From positions 1 to 27,890 of the IMG/VR virus record IMGVR_UViG_3300020472_000136: 27,890 nucleotides of DNA, one strand, 5' to 3'. This DNA is from a virus. Positions 1-8,484 of the stretch are shown here, piece by piece (position 1 is the first letter of the stretch; the number at the start of each line of letters is the position of its first letter). Under the pieces are notes generated by a model. The model saw only the letters and a list, made by a program, of their open reading frames with translations. It ran no database searches and was not told the origin of the DNA. The position numbers and the translations under genes are program-made.

Positions 1-1104
1 GTTTGGGTTACCACCAGCATAGAATTCTAATTTATATGTATTAGGTGCTTTTAAAAATATTGATGATGCTGTAGTTTTTACTGACATAGATTGTTTAAAC
101 ATTCTAATTATATTTTTAACCATATTACTTTCTCCCCTATCTCTAGGAGCAAATCTATATGTAAATTGGAATGGTCTTAGTGCAGGAGCATCAAAGAGTA
201 ATTCCATATTTGGATTGACAACTGCACCTTCTGTCCTTGCAAGTACACCTGTGACTCCCGTTGCCTGTCCTACAAAAAATTGTGCGATTGCTTTTTGAGC
301 GTCACTACCACTTAGACCAAGTTCTTGAGCCGCTTTTTTTGCTGCTTCTCCACCTGCTTCAAGACCTTGTGTTACTGCATCTAGACCTATGTTTGCAGCA
401 GCAACTTGAAGAGGATTCATTGTTCCTTCTTTCCATCCCACTCTATTTGCATCACTTACTCCACCAGTAGGAACGGGAAGGGTAACACGACCTATTGTTT
501 TACCTGAAGGTCTCTTACCTATTCCAAAAGATGTATTTTCCGCACCAAATTTTCTACCTTTAAATTCTAAGACAGAAATTTGGAGTCTATCTTGTTGTCC
601 TTTTCTTAAGGTTACAGGATAGCAAAGATTCATGTTATATTTTTTTCTTCCTATAGCATCTGCACCTGCTGCTTTTGCCAGTCCTTGACTTGATGTTCTT
701 GCAGCAGTTTCCTTAGTTATTCCTTGCTCTTCATCAAGATTCTTTGATAAGTCATCTGATTCTTGTTTGGTAAGTTTATCTTTATTGTTTACTCGTACAC
801 CATCTACACCAGTTTTTTCTTTTTCTAATATAGTTTCTGATTGATTTCTAACTAGTTTTTGTCCATCCTCTGAAGCAAAGAATTCTTTTTCTTTATCTGT
901 TCCACTACGCCACCCATCATTTGGAACAAACTTTCCATCTTTATAATTTCCTATTCTCTTATCTACTCCCCATTCTTCATTATATACTTCAGTTTCTCCT
1001 GTCTCAGGATTAATTTGCAGGAAATATTTTTCCTTGGAACCAGGAGGACCAAGGAATCTGTTCTCTTCTCTATCGTTACCAACGTAACCGTTTTTAGCCG
1101 TCAT
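1..1104 (-). CDS. 48: Baseplate tail-tube cap protein, T4 gp48-like (C-terminus cut by window edge)
   Basis: The minus-strand frame opens with ATG at 1104 (MTAKNGYVGNDREENRF) and stays open for 368 codons to base 1, so the C-terminal end lies outside the window. In T4, gp48 sits on top of the baseplate hub and, with gp54, starts tail-tube polymerisation. The call rests on the C-terminal part: a beta-rich stretch (LRKGQQDRLQISVLEFKGRK), then an Ala/Gly-rich helical segment, then the family-like pattern ending in FQFTYRFAPRDRGES and NIIRMFKQSM. That pattern resembles the tail-tube fold shared by gp48, gp54 and gp19. A charged N-terminal region of about 150 residues (EKEKTGVDGVRVNNKDK and similar) is unrecognised. 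The gene follows gp53 with a 13-base gap, as expected for a minus-strand 4-53-48 operon. T4 gp48 has 364 residues, so little should be missing. Confidence 0.8.
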   Translation of the reverse strand, partial: MTAKNGYVGNDREENRFLGPPGSKEKYFLQINPETGETEVYNEEWGVDKRIGNYKDGKFVPNDGWRSGTDKEKEFFASEDGQKLVRNQSETILEKEKTGVDGVRVNNKDKLTKQESDDLSKNLDEEQGITKETAARTSSQGLAKAAGADAIGRKKYNMNLCYPVTLRKGQQDRLQISVLEFKGRKFGAENTSFGIGKRPSGKTIGRVTLPVPTGGVSDANRVGWKEGTMNPLQVAAANIGLDAVTQGLEAGGEAAKKAAQELGLSGSDAQKAIAQFFVGQATGVTGVLARTEGAVVNPNMELLFDAPALRPFQFTYRFAPRDRGESNMVKNIIRMFKQSMSVKTTASSIFLKAPNTYKLEFYAGGNPN

Positions 1105-1117
1105 CTACACAACTTTT

Positions 1118-1561
1118 TTATCTATTTAGGATATATTTTGCATAGGGCGTACCGATTAGGTCATCAAGTTCATCCCACTCCACAATATATAACTGCCCTG
1201 CAAGCTCATTCCAAGTATAGTTCCTTGTTTGTTGCCAATGATAGTTGATACCTTTGAATCCCCATCGTTCTAAATGAGTGCAAGCAATCAATGGGTGTTG
1301 ATCATATTGAAGTTTAGGAGTCTTGGCATTATATACAAAGGTATAGAATTTTCCTATGTCTGGTATTGGTGTTACTGTATCTTTAAGTGCATCCATAATC
1401 ATCAACATCATATCCTCTGGATCATTTGTTGAATCTAAATCATTTTTGATTGCTTCTATTCTATTTGATGATGGTATTGGATCAAATTCAGTATTTATTT
1501 TCCCTTGCTGCAATCGAGCTAAGTCTCTTTCTCTTCTTTGTTTGATTGTTTTTCTTGCCAT
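1118..1561 (-). CDS. 53: Baseplate wedge protein, T4 gp53-like
   Basis: This 147-residue protein resembles T4 gp53, the wedge component that joins wedges around the hub. The recognisable part is the core FYTFVYNAKTPKLQYDQHPL followed by HLERWGFKGINYHW, where the 'Tyr-Asp-x-His-Pro-Leu' and 'Gly-Phe-x-Gly-Ile-Asn-Tyr-His' patterns are typical of myovirus gp53. The N-terminus is very basic (ARKTIKQRRERDLARLQQG). The protein is shorter than T4 gp53 (about 196 residues), and the C-terminal LysM-like region of T4 is absent or very short. The start codon overlaps the stop of gp4 by one base (TAATG), so translation is probably coupled. The next gene is gp48. Confidence 0.82.
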   Translation of the reverse strand: MARKTIKQRRERDLARLQQGKINTEFDPIPSSNRIEAIKNDLDSTNDPEDMMLMIMDALKDTVTPIPDIGKFYTFVYNAKTPKLQYDQHPLIACTHLERWGFKGINYHWQQTRNYTWNELAGQLYIVEWDELDDLIGTPYAKYILNR

Positions 1562-2004
1562 TATTTGATACCTAATTCATCTTCGGTTACTATTTTAAAT
1601 TCAATACGATTGTCCTTACAAAATTCACCTGCTGCTTTCCATTTAGCTTGGTTAACTGCATAGGTTGTACACTCATAAAGATATGATTTAGTTACTCTCT
1701 TCCTTGGTTTGGGTGGAAGAGTTTGTTTCTTTGGTTTCACTTCAACTACATATGTTTTAACTTTATTATTTTTTTCTTGTACTTTAATTAGAAAGTCTGG
1801 ATAATAACGGTGTACTCTATTATCTTTTGGTGATACGTAGGGTATACTTACTTCTTCTGATGCCCAGTATATTATACTACTATTTTTATCACACCACTGA
1901 CAAAATTTTCTTTCCCAACTACTACGACAGATAATATTGTTAGAATTACCCTTATATTTGCTAGGATGGAGGGGTTTAAACCTACTTTTAATACTTTCTG
2001 CCAT
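1561..2004 (-). CDS. 4: Head completion nuclease, T4 gp4-like
   Basis: This 147-residue protein matches T4 gp4, which acts on the DNA-filled head before tail joining. Visible family features are IICRSSWERKFCQWCDKN (residues 24-41), a Glu pair in WASEEVSIPY (47-56), HRYYPDFLI (65-73) and VVEVKPKKQ (86-94). Together Asp70, Glu88 and Lys90 form a PD-(D/E)xK nuclease signature, and Glu31 or Glu50/51 may complete the metal site. The C-terminus is basic and mixed helical/beta, typical of the fold. Length equals that of T4 gp4 (about 150). It is the first gene of the minus-strand unit. A TATAAATA element on the minus strand lies 34 bases upstream of its ATG. Confidence 0.88.
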   Translation of the reverse strand: MAESIKSRFKPLHPSKYKGNSNNIICRSSWERKFCQWCDKNSSIIYWASEEVSIPYVSPKDNRVHRYYPDFLIKVQEKNNKVKTYVVEVKPKKQTLPPKPRKRVTKSYLYECTTYAVNQAKWKAAGEFCKDNRIEFKIVTEDELGIK

Positions 2005-2037
2005 TATCTTATATACATAATATATAAGGTCAAAAAT

Positions 2038-2045
2038 TATTTATA
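2038..2045 (-). promoter_or_regulatory. T4-type late promoter for the gp4-gp53-gp48 unit
   Basis: The minus strand reads TATAAATA here, the exact T4 late-promoter consensus recognised by the phage sigma factor gp55. It lies 34 bases upstream of the gp4 start. It is part of the palindrome ATTTATAAAT (2039-2048), so a one-mismatch copy (TATAAATG, 2042-2049) also faces the plus-strand gene. That copy overlaps the plus-strand start codon and cannot produce a transcript containing it. Confidence 0.6.
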
Positions 2046-2046
2046 A

Positions 2047-2856
2047 ATGGCTATCCCACCAAGGTCTAGAACTCTCGCAGAAATTAAGGCTAAGTTACTA
2101 AATCCTGCCACTACTTCACATTTTCAAGTAAATATTGGTAAACCAACTGATGATGGTAGTTTTCAGAAGTTTCTGAGTGAGACTGGTGCTTTTAATGATC
2201 AAGATAGATTAAATTTATTGTGTTGTGAATCATCACTTCCTGGATCAAGTTTTGCAACTACTGAAGTTACTAATGATTTTAGTGGTGTAACTGAGAGACA
2301 TGTTAATCGTAGAATATATGACCAAAGAACTGATTTTACTTTTTATACAGATGCTGAACAATATTTACCTATTAGATTTTTTGAAGCATGGATGAATTAT
2401 ATAACAAATGAGAGTGTATCTCAGGGAAGAACTGGAAGTGTGAAGGATCCAAACTTCTTTTATAGAATGAAGTTTCCTAATAGTTATAAGGGAAGTTTAG
2501 AAATTACTAAGTTTGAAAAGAATTTAGAAGAAAGGAAATCGGCTAAAGCACTTACTTATTCTTTTGTGAATGCTTTTCCTTTAGCTATTAATGCAACACC
2601 AGTAAGTTATGAATCATCTTCTTTATTGAAGTGTACAGTTTCATTCACTTATAGTAGATATTATATTGATTCTGGTGGAAAAGGTTTGGGTGGTTTTGGT
2701 AATCCATTACAACAAGCATTCCTTAATGGCCAATTACTATCTCCAGGTGGAATACCTTCTCTTATTTCGGGAGTAGCAGGTAATGCTATAGGTAATACAC
2801 TAGGTAACCAACGTATTGGATCTCTGGCAGGAGGGTTCATCAGAAATCTCTTCTAA
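2047..2856 (+). CDS. Tail-tube-fold baseplate protein, T4 gp54-like
   Basis: A 269-residue protein. Near its end, FPLAINATPVSYESSSLLKC followed by TVSFTYSRYYID (about residues 180-211) is the pattern typical of the gp19/gp54 tail-tube fold, in which a beta-strand with a Pro-Val/Ile-Ser-Tyr turn precedes a hydrophobic strand. The earlier SSLPGSSFATTEV and YDQRTDFTFYTDAEQYLPIRFFEAWMN (written here in parts of the chain) fit the same fold. In T4, gp54 with gp48 forms the platform on which the tube starts. T4 gp54 has 320 residues and the tube protein gp19 has 163, so this length fits gp54 better. The last 50 residues are Gly/Ala-rich and probably flexible. There is no clear ribosome-binding site; the ATG is chosen because the MAIPPRSRT start is the only suitable one. 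Confidence 0.65.
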   Translation: MAIPPRSRTLAEIKAKLLNPATTSHFQVNIGKPTDDGSFQKFLSETGAFNDQDRLNLLCCESSLPGSSFATTEVTNDFSGVTERHVNRRIYDQRTDFTFYTDAEQYLPIRFFEAWMNYITNESVSQGRTGSVKDPNFFYRMKFPNSYKGSLEITKFEKNLEERKSAKALTYSFVNAFPLAINATPVSYESSSLLKCTVSFTYSRYYIDSGGKGLGGFGNPLQQAFLNGQLLSPGGIPSLISGVAGNAIGNTLGNQRIGSLAGGFIRNLF

Positions 2857-2888
2857 ATAAAATACACTGAAATTTTTATAAAGATATT

Positions 2889-3608
2889 ATGCCTTTACCA
2901 AAAATTGCTACGCCAACTTATCAACTTGAGTTGCCATCAACAGGAAAGACAATCACATATAGACCTTTCCTAGTTAAAGAAGAAAAATTACTTGTAATTG
3001 CTTTAGAGAGTGAAGATACAAAGCAAATTACAAATGCTATTAAAGCAGTTATTAAATCTTGTATTCTTACTAAGGGGATTAAGGTAGAAACTCTTCCTAC
3101 TTTCGATATTGAATTTTTGTTTTTGAATATTAGAGGTAAGTCTGTAGGAGAAGATCTTGATGTGAATATCATTTGTCCTGATGATGAAGAGACACAAGTT
3201 TCTGTTAACATTAATCTAGATGATATTAAAGTTCAAAAGACTGAGGATCATACTAATCAAATTAAACTTGATGATAATATTATGATGGAGTTGAAGTATC
3301 CTTCACTTAATGAGTTCATTAAGAATAATTTTGATGCCAAAGATGGAAATCAAATGGAGCAGTCCTTTGATTTAATAGGATCATGTATTGATAAGATCTA
3401 TACTGAGGATGAAGTATGGGTTGCTGAAGATTGTACTAAGAAGGAAGTGAATGAGTTTCTTGATTCAATGAATTCATCTCAATTCAAAGAGATTGAAACT
3501 TTCTTTGAGACAATGCCTAAATTATCTCATACTATTAAGGTAACAAATCCCAAGACAAAAGTTAAAAGTGACGTGGTACTGGAGGGTTTAGCGTCTTTTT
3601 TCGAATAG
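2889..3608 (+). CDS. 26: Baseplate hub subunit, T4 gp26-like
   Basis: A 239-residue protein opening with MPLPKIATPTYQLELPSTGK, then TITYRPFLVKEEKLLVIALE. This N-terminus is diagnostic of the T4 gp26 base-plate family in marine T4-like phages. The following region (TFDIEFLFLNIRGKSVGE) and the beta-rich CPDDEETQVSVNINLDDIKV also fit. T4 gp26 is a hub component of 208 residues, so this one is slightly longer, and the C-terminus ends in a Lys/Val-rich strand (VTNPKTKVKSDVVLEGLASFF). It follows the gp54-like gene by 32 bases and is followed two bases later by the gp51-like gene. It probably acts in hub assembly at the tail tip. Confidence 0.88.
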   Translation: MPLPKIATPTYQLELPSTGKTITYRPFLVKEEKLLVIALESEDTKQITNAIKAVIKSCILTKGIKVETLPTFDIEFLFLNIRGKSVGEDLDVNIICPDDEETQVSVNINLDDIKVQKTEDHTNQIKLDDNIMMELKYPSLNEFIKNNFDAKDGNQMEQSFDLIGSCIDKIYTEDEVWVAEDCTKKEVNEFLDSMNSSQFKEIETFFETMPKLSHTIKVTNPKTKVKSDVVLEGLASFFE

Positions 3609-3610
3609 CC

Positions 3611-3793
3611 ATGGTGCATATGAACCTGGAGAATTACTTCAGGTTGAATTTTGCTTTGATGCAGTACCATAAATATAGTTTAACAGAGATTGAAAACATG
3701 ATGCCTTGGGAACGAGACATTTATGTTGGTCTTCTTCAGCAACATCTTGAGGAAGAACAATTAAAACAAAGACAGCAAAACACTAATGGCTGA
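3611..3793 (+). CDS. 51: Small baseplate hub assembly protein, gp51-like
   Basis: A 60-residue protein whose core NFALMQYHKYSLTEIENMMP followed by WERDIYVGLL (residues 13-42) resembles the short gp51 (hub assembly catalyst) proteins I associate with T4-like cyanophages directly after gp26. It is all-helical, and the C-terminus is Gln/Glu-rich (QHLEEEQLKQRQQN), suggesting a coiled coil. T4 gp51 is much longer (about 249 residues), so the equivalence rests on this conserved helix and on gene position. ATG at 3611 and a second in-frame ATG at 3620 (MNLENYF) are both possible starts, and neither has a strong ribosome-binding site. The stop overlaps the next gene by 8 bases, indicating coupling. 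Confidence 0.7.
   Translation: MVHMNLENYFRLNFALMQYHKYSLTEIENMMPWERDIYVGLLQQHLEEEQLKQRQQNTNG
3668..3675 (+). promoter_or_regulatory. Possible internal late promoter element
   Basis: CATAAATA inside the gp51-like gene differs from the T4 late consensus TATAAATA only at the first base. It would initiate about 105 bases before the first tape-measure-like gene. Because it lies in AT-rich coding sequence, it may be a chance match. Confidence 0.25.
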
Positions 3794-5315
3794 AACTTCA
3801 ACCATACCTACACCTAAAGTTACTAAGATTTCTGCATCTAAACTTCTTGGAAGAGATAGTTTAGAGAAGAGGGTGGAAGGTAATGCGAAGAAGATTACTT
3901 TATTAAAGAATATAATTAAGGCACGGAAGATAAATGTTGGTAAAAAGATTGCAGATTTATCAGAGTCAACTAGATCTGATAAGTTATCACCATTACAATC
4001 TACGGTGCAATCTATTGCAGAGAAAGTTAATTCTATTCAGCAGACATTATTAGATCAACAGGAATTTGATAAGAAGACTGGACGTAAAGAAGATATAGAA
4101 AAGAATCAACAGAGTAAGAAAAGTAGAGAAGGATTATTAGAATCAAAAGCCTTTAAAGGTTTTATGACATCAGCACAGAAAGTTCTTGCTCCTGTTAAGA
4201 GTCTGTTTGATCGGGTGCTGAAGTTTATAACAACTATTATTTTGGGAAGGGTTGTTTTTAGTATAGTAAAATGGTGGTCTAATCCTGCGAATGAAAAGAA
4301 AGTTCAGGGAATTCTTAAATTTATTGGTGATTATTGGCCTGCATTAACTGCTGGTTTTCTTTTATTTGGAACAGGATTGGGTTCATTAGTAGCGAATCTT
4401 ACTAGGTTAATGTTGTGGGCAATACCCATGTTGATTAAATCTATTGCTGTTATGATGAAAAATCCTTGGATTGCTGCTGCAATATTGTCAGCGGGTGGGA
4501 TCTATGGTATTGGTAAGATGTTGGGTAAGGGAGAAGAAACATCTAATGTATCAGAGGCAGTAACTACAGGAGTACAAGAGGGTGGTGCGAATCAGGTAGA
4601 TGTTCAAGGAGCATTGCCTAAAGGGGTAGACACTGGTACAACAGGTGGTGGTAATATTGATACGATGAGACAAGGTGGGTTAACGGGTACCGATCCATTG
4701 GATATTAAGAGTAATGTTGGTGGAGTAAAATATAATGGAGGTGGTTTAGTATCTCCTCTTATTAAACCAAAGAAATATGTGGGTGGTGGTAAAGTAACTG
4801 GTCGTGGTGGTGTTGATAATGTTCCTGCAAGATTAACTGCAGGTGAGTTTGTAATGAGTAAAGGTGCAGTTAATAAGTGGGGTGCTGGTACACTTGCTGC
4901 TATGAATTCTATAGGTGGTGGAACTAATAGACCAACTTATGGTGGATATGAAGGTGGTGGAGTGGTTAATACTCCTGGATATGAGGGTGGTGGTGTGGTT
5001 AGTGGTGAAAGTCCTACTAAGACGAAGAATAATATGTTGCCATTAGTGTTGACAACTATGGCTTTTATTATGATGTCACAGAAGAACAAAAGGGCTGATG
5101 AAAGAATTCAAGAATCTGTACCCAATCAGACTGTTGATGGAACATCTATAACTCCTCCTTCTGATTCATCTAAGAACGAACCAAAAGTTATAGTGATACC
5201 ACAGGAAGGTGGTGTGGATGGTGGTGAGACTGGACCTGCAATAAGTCCAATACCACCAATTAATGTTGGTAGAGGTGAGAAACATGTAAGAGAAGTATTG
5301 GGGTTAGTAATATAA
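3786..5315 (+). CDS. Tape-measure-like tail protein A
   Basis: A 509-residue protein. The N-terminus (about 1-138) is charged and helical, including SASKLLGRDS and a probable coiled coil around residues 65-120. A membrane-like amphipathic block follows (SLFDRVLKFITTIILGR, 139-155, then KWW), with hydrophobic helices at about 180-245. A Gly-rich section with repeated GGGxV stretches contains DNVPARLTAGEFVMSKGAV (about 342-360) and a following AAMNSIGGG. That segment is a hallmark of tape-measure C-termini. A last hydrophobic helix (PLVLTTMAFIMM) precedes a polar tail. The role is probably tail-length determination and injection, equivalent to T4 gp29, but with no strong sequence match. The next gene shares the N-terminal architecture (see findings). 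The start overlaps gp51-like by 8 bases. Confidence 0.6.
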   Translation: MAETSTIPTPKVTKISASKLLGRDSLEKRVEGNAKKITLLKNIIKARKINVGKKIADLSESTRSDKLSPLQSTVQSIAEKVNSIQQTLLDQQEFDKKTGRKEDIEKNQQSKKSREGLLESKAFKGFMTSAQKVLAPVKSLFDRVLKFITTIILGRVVFSIVKWWSNPANEKKVQGILKFIGDYWPALTAGFLLFGTGLGSLVANLTRLMLWAIPMLIKSIAVMMKNPWIAAAILSAGGIYGIGKMLGKGEETSNVSEAVTTGVQEGGANQVDVQGALPKGVDTGTTGGGNIDTMRQGGLTGTDPLDIKSNVGGVKYNGGGLVSPLIKPKKYVGGGKVTGRGGVDNVPARLTAGEFVMSKGAVNKWGAGTLAAMNSIGGGTNRPTYGGYEGGGVVNTPGYEGGGVVSGESPTKTKNNMLPLVLTTMAFIMMSQKNKRADERIQESVPNQTVDGTSITPPSDSSKNEPKVIVIPQEGGVDGGETGPAISPIPPINVGRGEKHVREVLGLVI

Positions 5316-5316
5316 G

Positions 5317-7098
5317 ATGTGGGGATCCGTTTTAAAAACTTTTGCAAGAGGTTCGGTTAAAAAAGTAGCCGCTAAGAAACTATTGGGAAGAGGTAAAGAT
5401 CAGAGAAGGCAGAGAGTGCAAGGAATAATGGAAGGAGAAGGTGGTATTGATAAGTCTCAAAATCCTAAGATTAGTTTCAGTAGTGGTATTGTTGCTCCAA
5501 CTTCATCAATTGTTGAGAGTTCTGGTGGTGGAGTAGAAGGAACTTTAATGAGAATAAAGACTTCTACTGTTAATATTGATACTATTTTACGGGGGTCACT
5601 TAAATTAGATAAATTGAGAGAGAATAAGAAAAGAAAGGATGTTCAAAATCAAAAACGTGCCAATAGAGAAGGTAAGTTAGAAAAGGGTAAGACTGGAAAG
5701 ACTGGAAAGGGTTTTAATATAATACCTAAGATGGGATTCTTAGACAAGACTAAGAATTTTATAATGAATATTATCTTTGGTTGGCTTGCTATTAAGATGC
5801 TAAAGTGGGCTCCGATGCTGGCAAAAATTCTTCCTGCCCTTGGGAAAGCAGCAGATACTCTTCTAAAGTGGGGAGGAAAATTTTTTGATGGTGTGGCATG
5901 GATGATAGGAAAAGGATATGAAGCAATTGGTTTATTCAGGCAGGGAGTAGGAAAAGTATTTGGTGATCAGGGAGTAAAAATATTTGATAAATTTGGTGAT
6001 CTTTTTAAGAAGTTTGTTAATTATTCTTTGATTGCAGCGATGTTTGGTGCAAGAGCAGGGATGTTGGGTGGAAACATGGGGTTTGGTGCTGGTGGTATTT
6101 TTAGACGAGGATTGGGTAGAACATTACCTAGATTGGGTCTTAGATTATTTGGTAGGGCAGGTATGGCGAAAATAGTAGGAGCTGGGGGTGCTATAAAAGG
6201 TGGACTTGCATCTGCAGCATCAACTGTTGGTACGGTACTTACTGGAACAGCAGCTATTGCTACGGGAGCTGTTGCTGGTGCTGGTTTACTTTCTTCTGCT
6301 CTTGGTGAAGGTGCATATAAACTTAATCAATGGGGTGAAGGTAGGGAAGATTCATTTAAAGAGAAATTTCAAAAGTTAAAGTGGTTGGAGAATCCTATAA
6401 AGAAAGCTTGGTGGGGTGCAGCATCTCTTGTGATGCTTGTATTAAATCGTGTCTTTGGGTTCTTTGGTAATTTATTAGATATTATTGGAGCTCCTTTTAG
6501 ATATCTTATAGAGGCACTTAGACATCCTTTCCTTGATGAGGCAGGTAAGAAAAAGCAAAGAGAAAATCTTGCTAAGTTTGATGCAAGAATTAGAGAAGGA
6601 TTTAGAAAGACTTTTAATTTCTTAACTCTTGGATTGGCATTTAAGCAAGAAGGATCTTTTGGAAGTTTATATGGTGAAGAGGGTGCTGGTGCTCTTAATG
6701 CAAAAAGAACTGATCAAGGAGAAGGTTATAAGAATCAGTGGTGGGATTTTATGGATCTCTTTCCAAATAAGAAAAAGCATAAGGGTGGATTTATTCCTGT
6801 AACAGGACCATATATCTTAAAGAGGAAGGAGATTGTTATTGATCCTGATAGTGCTGGACCTGCAAAGGATATGCTGCTTGCAATTAACCAAGCAAATACC
6901 CGTACTGGTATAATAGAAGCAATTAAAGAGTATGCTCCTTATGAATCTGGAGGAGGTGCTTCCAACTTTATCATACCAATTACAGTACCATCTATGGGTA
7001 GTACTAAGTCAGACCAACCGATACCATCATTCTCTGCATCATCAGATGGTGATAGTGATCCTTATAGGGGATTATATCAGGGTGGACTGGTTGCTTAA
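5317..7098 (+). CDS. Tape-measure-like tail protein B (probable gp29 equivalent)
   Basis: A 593-residue protein, practically the length of T4 gp29 (590), the hub protein that sets tail length. The N-terminus is basic (AAKKLLGRGKDQRRQRVQ) with a Lys-rich helical stretch at about 100-132. Then comes the same element as in protein A (GFLDKTKNFIMNIIFGW, 140-156, then IKMLKW). Several Ala/Gly-rich hydrophobic helices occupy about 235-330, and further helices 365-420. The C-terminal part holds KHKGGFIPVTGPYILKRKEI then VIDPDSAGPAKDMLLAINQA (about 487-526), reminiscent of tape-measure C-terminal motifs, and a Ser-rich tail. It starts one base after protein A and is followed, after 21 bases with an AGGAGG, by gp27. 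That position also fits gp29. Confidence 0.6.
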   Translation: MWGSVLKTFARGSVKKVAAKKLLGRGKDQRRQRVQGIMEGEGGIDKSQNPKISFSSGIVAPTSSIVESSGGGVEGTLMRIKTSTVNIDTILRGSLKLDKLRENKKRKDVQNQKRANREGKLEKGKTGKTGKGFNIIPKMGFLDKTKNFIMNIIFGWLAIKMLKWAPMLAKILPALGKAADTLLKWGGKFFDGVAWMIGKGYEAIGLFRQGVGKVFGDQGVKIFDKFGDLFKKFVNYSLIAAMFGARAGMLGGNMGFGAGGIFRRGLGRTLPRLGLRLFGRAGMAKIVGAGGAIKGGLASAASTVGTVLTGTAAIATGAVAGAGLLSSALGEGAYKLNQWGEGREDSFKEKFQKLKWLENPIKKAWWGAASLVMLVLNRVFGFFGNLLDIIGAPFRYLIEALRHPFLDEAGKKKQRENLAKFDARIREGFRKTFNFLTLGLAFKQEGSFGSLYGEEGAGALNAKRTDQGEGYKNQWWDFMDLFPNKKKHKGGFIPVTGPYILKRKEIVIDPDSAGPAKDMLLAINQANTRTGIIEAIKEYAPYESGGGASNFIIPITVPSMGSTKSDQPIPSFSASSDGDSDPYRGLYQGGLVA

Positions 7099-7119
7099 AT
7101 ATAATAGGAGGAAATAACT

Positions 7120-8478
7120 ATGCCGTTCATACAATCTAAAGCATCGGGAATGGGTGGAGAAGTCACATCTCAAGCTGCTGTACCATGTACTCCAATTAAG
7201 GTTGAAGTAAGTTCTAATAAGGATGAGTCAAGAACTGTAGATCTTCTTGGTGGATTTATTCGTTTAGAATATAGAGAAAGTATTTTATCTGATTCTGTTA
7301 AAGCAGTTTATGTATTCGCTGATGCTGGTGATGCTATTGATGGTAAGTCAACTTTAGAAGGGTTACCTTTAATAGGTACTGAAGATATTAAGTTAGAGTT
7401 TGAAGATAATAATGAGAATAAATTTAAGGTAGATTTAAATGTCAATAAGGTCACTCCTTTAATAGATGATGTACAAAAATCTATGGTTGCTTTGAGTTTA
7501 GTTTCGGAAGAATATATTCGCAATGAACAGGGTAGTGCTGGAGTTAAAATTAGATATGATGGAAAGATTTCGGATCATATTAAGAAGATACTAGAAGATA
7601 ATTTAAAGACTGAAAAGGAATTAGATATTGAAGAGACTGCTAACAATTATAATTTCTTAGGTAATGGTAGGAAACCTTACTATATTATGAATTGGCTTTC
7701 TAAAGCATCTATTCCTCAAAAGGATGGGAAAGAGGGAGACAGTGCGGGATTTCTTTTTTATGAAACAGCAGAGGGATATCATTTTAAATCTATTGATACT
7801 TTATTTGCTCAAGAGAAGAAGAGATCATTCATTTATAACCAAACTCCTGACGGTGAGAAGGGAATTCCTGCTGGATATGATGGAAAAATACTGGAATATG
7901 GAACAGATAACCTTATAGATGCTCAACAAAAACTTAGAATGGGTGCATTTCAAACTAAGTTAATTGTATTTGATCCTTTTAATTGTTATTATGAAACCTT
8001 TGATCAGACAGCTAAAGAGACTGAAGAAGGGACTACTCTTGCAGGTAAAGAACTTCCTCAATTGAATGAAAAGAAATTTGAATTTAATGATAAAAAGAAT
8101 GCTACTCGTACCACATATATGTTACTTGATACGGGAACATTACCTACTGGTGATACTGATGAGCAAATCAGTAAGAATGAATTGCAGAATTTTAAATCTA
8201 AAACTGTTATGAATCAGTCCATTCGTAGATATAACCAAATCTATACTGCGAGTGTCACTATTACTCTTGCTGCTGACTTTACTTTACATGCTGGTGATGC
8301 TATATTTGTAGACGCTCCTGAACTCAAAGCTGACGTTGATGATGAGGTAAATAAGGAGACAGGTGGACTATATATTATATCCGATTTATGCCACTACATT
8401 ACTCCACAAGAATCTTATACTAAGGTTAATTTAGTCAGAGATTCTTTTGGCAGAAAGGGTAATCACACAAAAAGGTAA
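7120..8478 (+). CDS. 27: Baseplate hub subunit, T4 gp27-like
   Basis: A 452-residue protein, longer than T4 gp27 (391). gp27 forms the trimeric hub ring that holds gp5 and contacts the tube. The N-terminal part (IKVEVSSNKDESRTVDLLGG then FIRLEYRESILSDSVKAVYV) and the central segment (IKKILEDNLKTEKELDIEET, GRKPYYIMNWLSKASIP, GFLFYETAEGYHFKSIDTLF) are typical of cyanophage gp27. The C-terminal part (AADFTLHAGDAIFVDAPEL then GGLYIISDLCHYITPQESYT) is a beta-rich domain resembling the second barrel of the hub. AGGAGG at 7106-7111, 8 bases before ATG, is the clearest ribosome-binding site of the hub block and fixes the start. The small CP12-tailed protein and gp5 follow directly. Confidence 0.85.
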   Translation: MPFIQSKASGMGGEVTSQAAVPCTPIKVEVSSNKDESRTVDLLGGFIRLEYRESILSDSVKAVYVFADAGDAIDGKSTLEGLPLIGTEDIKLEFEDNNENKFKVDLNVNKVTPLIDDVQKSMVALSLVSEEYIRNEQGSAGVKIRYDGKISDHIKKILEDNLKTEKELDIEETANNYNFLGNGRKPYYIMNWLSKASIPQKDGKEGDSAGFLFYETAEGYHFKSIDTLFAQEKKRSFIYNQTPDGEKGIPAGYDGKILEYGTDNLIDAQQKLRMGAFQTKLIVFDPFNCYYETFDQTAKETEEGTTLAGKELPQLNEKKFEFNDKKNATRTTYMLLDTGTLPTGDTDEQISKNELQNFKSKTVMNQSIRRYNQIYTASVTITLAADFTLHAGDAIFVDAPELKADVDDEVNKETGGLYIISDLCHYITPQESYTKVNLVRDSFGRKGNHTKR

Positions 8479-8484
8479 TCTATT

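Noticed and set aside
261-470. Plus-strand open frame of 69 codons opposite gp48
   Set aside because: Leu/His-rich product typical of an antisense reading of the gp48 frame; no ribosome-binding site.
2877-2884. TATAAAGA before gp26 as a late promoter
   Set aside because: It differs from the late consensus at two positions or more and abuts the start codon, so no useful transcript would form.
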